Below are positions 57,083 to 64,000 of a DNA stretch of 64,000 nucleotides, in pieces. The first letter of the stretch is position 1. Each line of letters starts with the position of its first letter. The notes below the pieces were generated by a model, which worked only from the letters and a program-made list of their open reading frames with translations, searched no databases and was not told where the DNA came from. The stretch is from an uncultured Aquimarina sp. (GTDB taxonomy: Bacteria > Bacteroidota > Bacteroidia > Flavobacteriales > Flavobacteriaceae): contig NZ_CANLOZ010000004.1 in assembly GCF_947492965.1 (NCBI RefSeq), positions 372,001 through 436,000 on the forward strand, given 5' to 3'. The translations under genes and the position numbers were made by a program.

Positions 57083-58900
57083 TTATTTATTAAAATTGTA
57101 ATTTAAGGTAATTCTTGTTCCTTTTTCGGGTGTACTACTTATAAATATTCGGCCATTTATATAGTTCATTCGCTCTTTCATAAAAAATAGCCCCATTCCA
57201 CCTTCGGCATTGTTTTTTGGCTTATCCGGAATTTTACTTAGATCAAAACCTTTACCATTATCTTCAATACTAATACTTAAAACGGATTCTGAGCTATTTA
57301 TTTTAATGAGTATGTACTCAGAATTAGCATATTTAATAGCATTATTTACGGCTTCTTGTGTAACCCTATATAAATTGGTTTCGACTAACGAATCAAAACG
57401 AATATCTGTGTCAGATGTGTCTTGGAGAATGATGTTTTTGCTGGTTAGTTTGGTTAATTCTTTTGCCATTTTCTGAAGGGCAATACTAATACCATAATCT
57501 TTTAATTCTGGAGGTGTAAGATTAAAGGTGGCAGTTCTAATCCCAAGAATCAAATCTTTGGATAATTTTTTTAATCCTTCAATTTTTTGATTTGTTTTCT
57601 CTACATTCTCCGTGTTAATCGATTCTATATTAAATTTTAATGCAGTAAGCATTTGGCCAATACTATCATGAATTTCTTTGGCAATTCGTTTTCTTTCCTC
57701 TTCTTGCGCTTCTACTATCTGACTGGCATTTGATTTTTGTAATTCCTCTTTTTGGCGATATTCTAAATCTGTTAACCTTTTAATTTCTAATTGAGCTTCT
57801 TTTCTTTTAGAAATATCAGAACAAAGAACCAACCTTTCACTATTACCAGATTCCTTAAATACATTAAGGATAGAAATGTCCAACCACATTTTTTGACCTT
57901 CACTTGTAGTAAATTCAAATTCTTCATTAAAAACACCACCTTTGTTTTGTGCAATAAGAAGCAAAAGTCTATTGGTTTGTAATTCGCTTAATTTCATAAG
58001 TTCAACAAGGTTTTTTTGATCTACTTTTTGATCTACATTTAGAACTTTTCGAAATCGTTCACCTAAATTTTTAATAAATCCTTGTTCATTTACTCTAGCG
58101 TAAAGCAATGTTTGATCTAATGCTTTGGTTAAAGAAATAAGTTCTTGTACATTTTCATTTTGAATTTTCCTCAGTTTCTCAGCATTTTTTGCCATATCAG
58201 TTGCATCTTTCTGTGAGATCAGAAGATCAAATATGGTCTTTTTAATACTTAGTGCTACAGGTCTAAATAATAGGAAAAACTCAAAGACTAAGATTAAAAT
58301 AATCAATCCAAAGAGTAAATATTCTATCTGTTTAAGGCTTGAAATTTTTTCTTGTGCATCTTTTTCATACCTAAATACAATAGCATCCATTTGTTTCAGG
58401 AAAAGAGGTTCGTTGAAGATAACACTATTTAGATATGGGGTTAATATTTCATTGTTAATGGAATCATTTCGGGCTAATGAAACTATTTGCAAACTATTTT
58501 CATAAATAGTTTCGAAATAGGGTTGTAAAACCAGGAACATCCGCTTGATTTCGGTACTATCATTTTTACCTTTAGGAATCGAATCATTATAGCGTCTTAA
58601 TCTCTCGTGGGATGTTTTCCAAAGACTAATGGTTGCTTCTAAGTCATTCAAATATCTTTTTTTGGATATAGAATTAGTAGCATTGCTAAGTAGTAATAGT
58701 TCCTTAGTAAGCTTTTGGCTTAACATTCTTTGTCTACCAGAAATATTTATGATTTTAGAATCATCAATCTGAGAATTAAGATATCGTTGAATAAAGAACT
58801 GACCTCCGATAGTGAAAATAGCAATAGCGCCTAGCGCAATAATATAAATTTTACTAAGGCGATTAAACGTTTGAAGATCTAGTGACTCTAATTTATTCAA
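57083..58900 (-). CDS. NarX/PilJ-type sensor histidine kinase
   Basis: This 605-residue membrane kinase has two membrane segments (about 15-35 and 190-210) around a PilJ/NarX-type sensor with ISGRQRMLSQKLTKE (about 43-57), the region that in NarX binds nitrate. A PAS-like domain (about 260-385), a HisKA_3 dimerisation domain with phospho-acceptor His in AKEIHDSIGQML and a HATPase domain (NAIKYANSEY, GGMGLFFMKERM) follow. HisKA_3 kinases usually pair with LuxR-type regulators; none is nearby. It ends the nirB-nirD-DUF4202 operon, so it may sense nitrate or nitrite. Confidence 0.88.
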   Translation of the reverse strand: MNKLESLDLQTFNRLSKIYIIALGAIAIFTIGGQFFIQRYLNSQIDDSKIINISGRQRMLSQKLTKELLLLSNATNSISKKRYLNDLEATISLWKTSHERLRRYNDSIPKGKNDSTEIKRMFLVLQPYFETIYENSLQIVSLARNDSINNEILTPYLNSVIFNEPLFLKQMDAIVFRYEKDAQEKISSLKQIEYLLFGLIILILVFEFFLLFRPVALSIKKTIFDLLISQKDATDMAKNAEKLRKIQNENVQELISLTKALDQTLLYARVNEQGFIKNLGERFRKVLNVDQKVDQKNLVELMKLSELQTNRLLLLIAQNKGGVFNEEFEFTTSEGQKMWLDISILNVFKESGNSERLVLCSDISKRKEAQLEIKRLTDLEYRQKEELQKSNASQIVEAQEEERKRIAKEIHDSIGQMLTALKFNIESINTENVEKTNQKIEGLKKLSKDLILGIRTATFNLTPPELKDYGISIALQKMAKELTKLTSKNIILQDTSDTDIRFDSLVETNLYRVTQEAVNNAIKYANSEYILIKINSSESVLSISIEDNGKGFDLSKIPDKPKNNAEGGMGLFFMKERMNYINGRIFISSTPEKGTRITLNYNFNK

Positions 58901-58910
58901 TTTAACAAAA

Positions 58911-59495
58911 TTAACCGATCGCTTTTTGTATCAATTCCAGTCCTTTTTCAGTATACGATAATTGCAATGCCGCTTCCTGTCCTCGTTCAGACATTTTTCT
59001 CCATGTTTTTTGCAATATATCTATGACTTTTTCGTCAGAATGCTTTTCGAAAAAGTCGGTATAGTAGAACTCTAAAAAAACCAAACAAATTACATCTTCT
59101 AAGATTTGGGTTCCCTCATCTTTTTTAAGTTTCTTTTTCTGTATTAAAAATGAAACTCTATCTATCATTTCCTGATCATACCCAACTTCTGACATGATTT
59201 CAGAAGTCTTAGCTGCATGAAACTTTTTCAGTTCTTCTCTCCATTTTAAATAGCCAACACGGTCCATTGGATACTGGTTTCGTGGTATTTCCCAGCGACA
59301 TATATGTTGAGCTCTAGCTGCTATTTCTAATGCTTCAGAAGGGGTCTTTTCGAACTTAGAAAGTGTAGCGCTCATTCTTTGTCCATAAATTAACTCTTTT
59401 GCTACATGTTCCTTATTAACATTTTCCGTATTCGGATCTTGAGCATTTAATTTATCGATAAGCGAAAAAACTTGGTCTAATTTTGTGGTTGGCAT
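58911..59495 (-). CDS. DUF4202 family protein
   Basis: This 194-residue cytoplasmic helical protein has AARAQHICRWEIPRNQYP (about 65-82) and FHAAKTSEIM (about 105-114), which I match to DUF4202. Histidines in these blocks could bind metal as in HD-domain proteins, but this is unproven. Members often lie beside nitrite or sulfite reductase genes. It sits between nirD and the NarX-like kinase, 10 bp from the latter. Confidence 0.8.
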   Translation of the reverse strand: MPTTKLDQVFSLIDKLNAQDPNTENVNKEHVAKELIYGQRMSATLSKFEKTPSEALEIAARAQHICRWEIPRNQYPMDRVGYLKWREELKKFHAAKTSEIMSEVGYDQEMIDRVSFLIQKKKLKKDEGTQILEDVICLVFLEFYYTDFFEKHSDEKVIDILQKTWRKMSERGQEAALQLSYTEKGLELIQKAIG

Positions 59496-59557
59496 AAAAG
59501 TAAACTATGATTAGAATACTTGCTAATGTAAGGCTTTTATAAGGAATATAATATTGA

Positions 59558-59935
59558 TTATTCTTCAAAACCGATAAATACGGTTCCGTCTTCTACCTTA
59601 ACAGGGTATGTAGCAATAGCAGCTAAATCCCCATTTAAATTTTCACCACTTTCTAAAGAAAACGTTTTTTTATGCATCGGGCAAGCAACTTTCGGTATTC
59701 CTGAGTGATCTCCAATCATTCCTCTACTTAGAACCATTTCCATTTTGTGAGGACACACATTTTGACACGCGTACCATGCATTTTTTCTTTCAAAATTAAA
59801 GACAGCAATCTGTTTTCCTTTGTATTTAACGCAAGCACCTCCATTTTTTGGAAAATCTTCTACTTTAGCTGCTTCAAACCAAACTTTTACACTCTCTAAA
59901 CTAGTAGTCTTGTATATTTCTAAAATTTCTTCCAT
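59558..59935 (-). CDS. nirD: Nitrite reductase small subunit (Rieske type)
   Basis: This 125-residue subunit of NADH-dependent assimilatory nitrite reductase has a Rieske fold with all four possible 2Fe-2S ligands: Cys61, His63 (VCPH) and Cys85, His88 (ACPMH). It lies 45 bp after nirB and is co-transcribed with it. Confidence 0.95.
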   Translation of the reverse strand: MEEILEIYKTTSLESVKVWFEAAKVEDFPKNGGACVKYKGKQIAVFNFERKNAWYACQNVCPHKMEMVLSRGMIGDHSGIPKVACPMHKKTFSLESGENLNGDLAAIATYPVKVEDGTVFIGFEE

Positions 59936-59980
59936 ACTCTTACTATTTTACATACTTGTTAGACTCATTTCCTGGATAGT

Positions 59981-62497
59981 CTACTTCCAATGTTGTGGCA
60001 TTTTTTGATCTCTTAATGGAACGAACACCAAGTTATCATCGGTATCGTCACTATTTACAAAATGATTGAAACGTTTCATGATTTCTTCATCCTGTATGGC
60101 TTGAGTCCATTCACATTGGAAAGAATCAACAAGCTTTGCCATTTCATTTTCAAGCTCTTCCGCTAATTGTAGTTTATCGTTTACAACAACTTCTTTTAAA
60201 TAATCAATCCCACCTTCTAAATTATCTAACCACTTTGCTGTTCTTTCAAGCGGAGCTGCAGTTCTGATGTAATACATCAAAAATCTGTCGATGTATTTGA
60301 TTACAGTTTCATTATCTATTTGCTCTGCTAATAATTCTGCGTGTCTAGGATTCGCTCCACCGTTTCCACAAACGTATAAATTCCATCCTCCTTCTACTGC
60401 GATGACACCAAAATCTTTACATCTTGCTTCAGCACATTCTCTAATGCATCCAGATACACCTCCTTTTATTTTGTGAGGAGATCGTAATCCTTTATAACGT
60501 TCTTCTAATTCTATAGCGAAGCTCACACTTTCATCCATTCCATATCTGCACCATGTAGATCCAACACAACTTTTTACAGTTCGAAGAGATTTACCGTATG
60601 CATGCCCACTTTCAAAACCGTGGTCTATTAGATCTTTCCAAATTAACGGTAATTGATCCAATCTAGCCCCAAAAAAGTCCACTCGTTGACCACCCGTTAT
60701 TTTTGTATACAAATCGTATTTTTTTCCTACTTCTCCAAGAACAATAAGTTTTTCTGGAGTAATTTCTCCTCCAGGAATTCTAGGTACTACAGAATATGTT
60801 CCATTTCGTTGAATATTTGCTAGAAAACGATCATTAGAGTCTTGAATTACTGTTTCTTCATTAGCTGTGTCGGCGTATAAACTCGCCATGATAGAGGCAA
60901 TTACAGGTTTACATACTTCACATCCATCACCTTTACCATAGGTATCTAGTACTTCATCATAAGTTCTATAACCTTTTACTTTAATAATATCATAAAGTTC
61001 TTGTCTGTTATAATCAAAATGCTCGCAGATGTTGTCTTTTACTTCTTTTCCTAATGAAGTTAAAGTAGCATTTACTAAATCTTTTACCATTGGTTTACAT
61101 CCACCACATCCTGTTCCAGCTTTTGTACATGAAATTACTTCTCCAAGATCATTAGCTTCACCACTTTCTATGGCACCACATATTTGTCCTTTGGTAACAC
61201 TCTCACAGGAACAAATCTGTGCATCATCTGGTAGATCCATTACATCCCCTAAAAGAGCACCTCCATCAGCACCTCTGCTTCCTAGGATAAGATCTTCCGG
61301 CTCTTCAGGGAGTTTTAAGCCATTAATATAAATTTGGAAAAGTGAGTTGTAATCTGAAGAATCTCCAACTAAAATACCACCTAATAGTTTAGTGCCATCT
61401 TTAGAGACGTTGATTTTCTTGTAAACTCCTTTGCGTTTATTTTCATAAGTAATCTCATCTACTTCTTTTTTTGCTTCATTTAGTGCGTCTCCGAAACTAG
61501 CAACCTCGGTACCAATCAATTTTAATTGAGTAGACATATCGATATACTCGGGCATTTCACGAGTGCCGCCAGTAATTTGATCAACAGCAATTTCTGCCAT
61601 GTCATAACCAGGAGCTACCAATCCATAAATCATACTATTTAATAAGGCACATTCTCCTATGGCATAAATAGATTCATCCGAAGTCTGCATTTGCTGGTTT
61701 ACTACGATGCCTCCTCTAGTTCCTACTTCTAATCCAGCTTCTTTTGCAACTTCATCACGAGGTCTTATACCAGCAGAAACGACTAACATATCTACTTTTA
61801 ATTCTGTATCATCTATATATTGTAGTCCTTCAATCGCTTTTGCACCTTGTATAAACTTTGTTTGTTTCGATAGATGTACTTGTAACCCTAAGCTTTCTAT
61901 TTTAGCTTGTAGCATATCACTTGCTCCTTTATCCAATTGTCTTGGCATTAATCTAGGAGCAAATTCTACCACATGTGCATTTAGTCCAAGGTTTTTTACT
62001 GCATTGGCAGCTTCTAAGCCTAATAATCCTCCACCAAGAACTGCAGCTTCTGTTTTGCCTTGAGCCTTTAATTTTTTTGCGTACGCTTCTGTAGCTTCTA
62101 AATCTTCAATTGTTCGATATACAAAAACACCTTCTTTATCAACACCTTCAATCGGAGGAACGAAAGCAGAAGATCCAGTAGCTAATACAAGATAGTCATA
62201 GGAATAAGTGTCACCACGATGATTGGCTACTGTTTTTTGTTCTCTATTAATCTCAGTAATCATTTCTGAAATATGAAGATCTATGTTATTTTCCTCATAC
62301 CAACTAGCTGTTGACATACTTAGGTCTTCAGCAGTTTTACCATCGTAAAATTCACTTAAATGTACTCTGTCATAAGCTCGTCTTGGTTCTTCCCCAAATA
62401 CGATTAACTTATAATCATTAAACTTTTCTGAGGCTACAAACTTTTCGCAAAACTTATAACCTACCATTCCGTTACCTATTACTACAACCTTCTTCAT
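59981..62497 (-). CDS. nirB: Nitrite reductase large subunit
   Basis: This 838-residue cytoplasmic enzyme reduces nitrite to ammonium with NAD(P)H. It has an FAD/NAD domain (1-300, GNGMVGYKFCEKF and LGGGLLGLEAA), a BFD-like 2Fe-2S domain (about 430-480, CSCESVTKGQ and GTGCGGCKP), a ferredoxin-like half domain and a siroheme/4Fe-4S domain with ligands Cys644, Cys650, Cys684 and Cys688 (CX5C and CX3C). All cofactor sites are intact. The sequence before it holds three TACGTA sites. Confidence 0.96.
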   Translation of the reverse strand: MKKVVVIGNGMVGYKFCEKFVASEKFNDYKLIVFGEEPRRAYDRVHLSEFYDGKTAEDLSMSTASWYEENNIDLHISEMITEINREQKTVANHRGDTYSYDYLVLATGSSAFVPPIEGVDKEGVFVYRTIEDLEATEAYAKKLKAQGKTEAAVLGGGLLGLEAANAVKNLGLNAHVVEFAPRLMPRQLDKGASDMLQAKIESLGLQVHLSKQTKFIQGAKAIEGLQYIDDTELKVDMLVVSAGIRPRDEVAKEAGLEVGTRGGIVVNQQMQTSDESIYAIGECALLNSMIYGLVAPGYDMAEIAVDQITGGTREMPEYIDMSTQLKLIGTEVASFGDALNEAKKEVDEITYENKRKGVYKKINVSKDGTKLLGGILVGDSSDYNSLFQIYINGLKLPEEPEDLILGSRGADGGALLGDVMDLPDDAQICSCESVTKGQICGAIESGEANDLGEVISCTKAGTGCGGCKPMVKDLVNATLTSLGKEVKDNICEHFDYNRQELYDIIKVKGYRTYDEVLDTYGKGDGCEVCKPVIASIMASLYADTANEETVIQDSNDRFLANIQRNGTYSVVPRIPGGEITPEKLIVLGEVGKKYDLYTKITGGQRVDFFGARLDQLPLIWKDLIDHGFESGHAYGKSLRTVKSCVGSTWCRYGMDESVSFAIELEERYKGLRSPHKIKGGVSGCIRECAEARCKDFGVIAVEGGWNLYVCGNGGANPRHAELLAEQIDNETVIKYIDRFLMYYIRTAAPLERTAKWLDNLEGGIDYLKEVVVNDKLQLAEELENEMAKLVDSFQCEWTQAIQDEEIMKRFNHFVNSDDTDDNLVFVPLRDQKMPQHWK

Positions 62498-62501
62498 TAG
62501 T

Positions 62502-62560
62502 TACGTATTTAAAATTCAAAATTAAGTATTAATACGTATTTAATTAATAAGAATTACGTA
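62502..62560 (-). promoter_or_regulatory. Three phased TACGTA sites upstream of nirB
   Basis: Perfect 6-bp palindromes TACGTA at 62502, 62533 and 62555 are 31 and 22 bp apart, close to whole helical turns. They may bind a nitrogen or redox regulator; no clear -7 box is seen here. Confidence 0.45.
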
Positions 62561-62600
62561 ATTATATATGTTTGTCATTGAGAAATTCGAAATAATGCAT

Positions 62601-62632
62601 AAAAAAACCTGCAAAATATAATTGCAGGTTTT
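62601..62632 (-). terminator. Terminator of the porin gene
   Basis: AAAACCTGCAA/TTGCAGGTTTT forms an 11-bp stem; on the minus strand it runs into seven T, after the porin and before nirB, so nirB has its own promoter. Confidence 0.85.
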
Positions 62633-62657
62633 CATAAATAAACTAAAATCGGTTGAT

Positions 62658-63965
62658 TTATTCTTTTGATTTATTCCATTTAAATAAGTTTGGGTTTACT
62701 GTTAGCATTACCCATCCCCAATTTTGTATACTATCAGCTTCTCCACCAGCTCTTGCATTGGCAAAATCTTCATCAAGAAAAGACTGTGAGTACCCAATGT
62801 TTAATTTAGCGTATGAAGTAATTTTTTGCGTAAACACTAAATCTACTGATGTACCATATGAGCCAGCTTCATATGAAGCTCCATTAAATGCAGCATCTTC
62901 TAAACCTGAAAAATAATGTGCTTTGGTTAGTAATGTTGATTTTTCACCTAGTTTAAATACAGCTTTAACATTAAGATCTAATAATCCACCATTGTTTGCA
63001 TGACGACCTACGTAGAAGAAGTCTTGAAAACCGTTAAACTTGTGATTTGTTCCGAAAAGCGGAAAAAATGCTTCCGTTTTATCTGCAGTATCAGGATCGT
63101 TACCACTTAGAATTTCGGCTCCTATTCCAAATAAAGTTTTACCCGGTTTATAGGTTAAATTTAACATCGCTTGGTAAGCGCCAATACTCACTGTTTCTGT
63201 AAAGTCTCCAAACTGATAATAAAAACTACCGTCTAAACCAAATGCACCTTTTTTATACTTACTGTAAACCCCAGTGGTATGTCGGGAAATAAATCGGTCT
63301 ATAGCAGCTCCGGTTCCGTCAAGAGCTTGAAACTGATTGTTTAAGAAGAGAAAACTTCCTGAAAATGATTCACTGAATTTATTGTTTAAGTGTAAAAACT
63401 GTAATGATTTATACTGAAACACAGGTTGTCCAGCACCTGAAGGTTGGAAAACATTACCGAAATTACTAATTCCGTTTTGGTTAAACGCAAAACCAACATC
63501 TAGTTTTAAGCCAGAGTTTTTGTAACGTATCAAAGCTGCATCGTGAGTTCTTTGTTGATCAGCCCATCCAAGAGCTCCTAAAATTCTCTGATCGTCATAG
63601 CTTAAGAATTGACGTCCTACTTTTGTGGACCATCCGCCGCCGAGAGAAAGTAATGCCCAGGCACGGTTTACTCTAAATCCACCATTTCCTTGGTCATCAG
63701 CAGTAGAAAGTTGAGGTCTATCACCCCATACACTTGTACCTTGTAAATCTAAAAAAGTTGTGATTTTGGAATCACTATATTTAACCAATAAAGCAGAACG
63801 TTGTGATACGAAGGCAGATCCTTCCACATCTTCTGGTGCAACATCTTGAAAACCATGACGATATTCGAATCGAGGTCGAACCATAGCATCTACACTTAAC
63901 TCTTGCGCTTCTCCCTTAAATACCATCACCGTGAATAGTATGGTAAAGAATAATTTGTTTTTCAT
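62658..63965 (-). CDS. Alginate-export-type outer-membrane porin
   Basis: This 435-residue outer-membrane barrel has a signal peptide (1-20) and the alginate-export (AlgE-like) pattern, including GRQFLSYDDQRILGALGWADQQRTHDA and LGGGWSTKVG. Such proteins near nitrite reductase genes probably pass nitrate or nitrite rather than alginate. It is complete, with its ATG at 63965. Confidence 0.85.
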   Translation of the reverse strand: MKNKLFFTILFTVMVFKGEAQELSVDAMVRPRFEYRHGFQDVAPEDVEGSAFVSQRSALLVKYSDSKITTFLDLQGTSVWGDRPQLSTADDQGNGGFRVNRAWALLSLGGGWSTKVGRQFLSYDDQRILGALGWADQQRTHDAALIRYKNSGLKLDVGFAFNQNGISNFGNVFQPSGAGQPVFQYKSLQFLHLNNKFSESFSGSFLFLNNQFQALDGTGAAIDRFISRHTTGVYSKYKKGAFGLDGSFYYQFGDFTETVSIGAYQAMLNLTYKPGKTLFGIGAEILSGNDPDTADKTEAFFPLFGTNHKFNGFQDFFYVGRHANNGGLLDLNVKAVFKLGEKSTLLTKAHYFSGLEDAAFNGASYEAGSYGTSVDLVFTQKITSYAKLNIGYSQSFLDEDFANARAGGEADSIQNWGWVMLTVNPNLFKWNKSKE

Positions 63966-64000
63966 CTCTTAAGTTTTTGTTTAATGTGTGTTATAAATTG

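Noticed and set aside
62502-62560. NarL binding heptamers before nirB
   Set aside because: TACGTA does not fit the TACYYMT heptamer at the fourth base, so I list only the repeat pattern.

Overview
This AT-rich window comes from a member of the Bacteroidota, almost certainly a marine Flavobacteriaceae; an Aquimarina-like genus is only a guess. The signs are SusC/SusD pairs, type IX secretion (T9SS) C-terminal sorting domains on three secreted proteins, many lipoprotein signals, TonB-dependent receptors and Bacteroidota-type promoters (TTTG-N19-TAnnTTTG). No prophage, insertion sequence with a transposase, rRNA operon or CRISPR array is visible. One tRNA (Pro, TGG) lies at 4017-4091.

Layout. 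1-3.9 kb: a PQQ-type sugar dehydrogenase lipoprotein cut by the window edge, a TonB-dependent receptor and a small exported protein. 4.0-9.7 kb: tRNA-Pro, a family 2 glycosyltransferase and a 1322-residue calcium-repeat T9SS protein. 9.9-16.7 kb: housekeeping genes (FMN reductase, pabB, a sigma-like protein, tilS, a DsbD-type reductase) and a Crp/Fnr regulator. 16.9-23.3 kb: a lamin-tail/spondin lipoprotein and two hydrolase lipoproteins. 23.5-27.6 kb: two tandem paralogous TPR histidine kinases with no response regulator beside them.

27.6-34.2 kb is the most unusual part. It is a minus-strand cluster holding a 67-residue double-glycine leader peptide, a GT-A-like protein with a DxD motif, a C39-peptidase ABC exporter with all catalytic residues, and an HlyD adaptor. 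A four-helix-bundle gene bordered by 18-bp inverted repeats sits inside it, and a hexapeptide acyltransferase lies next to it. A terminator-like hairpin separates the precursor from the enzymes. This looks like a little-described peptide natural-product (bacteriocin or RiPP-like) system with possible glycosylation.

34.3-53.4 kb is an alpha-glucan (starch/maltodextrin) utilisation locus. SusC, SusD, SusE and a T9SS amylase are on the minus strand. LacI, an MFS sugar transporter, beta-phosphoglucomutase, a GH65 maltose phosphorylase and two GH13 enzymes are on the plus strand. Glucans would be cut outside, imported by SusCD, trimmed to maltose in the periplasm, moved in by the MFS protein, and phosphorolysed to glucose plus glucose-1-phosphate, which PgmB converts to glucose-6-phosphate. 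53.6-56.6 kb carries pfkA, gap and a BadF-type sugar kinase. A LacI-like operator lies in the susC/lacI gap and a similar palindrome lies before pfkA, suggesting that glycolysis is tied to the same signal.

56.7-64.0 kb is a nitrite-assimilation region on the minus strand: an alginate-export-type porin, nirB, nirD, a DUF4202 protein and a NarX/PilJ-like sensor kinase, followed by a small unknown gene.
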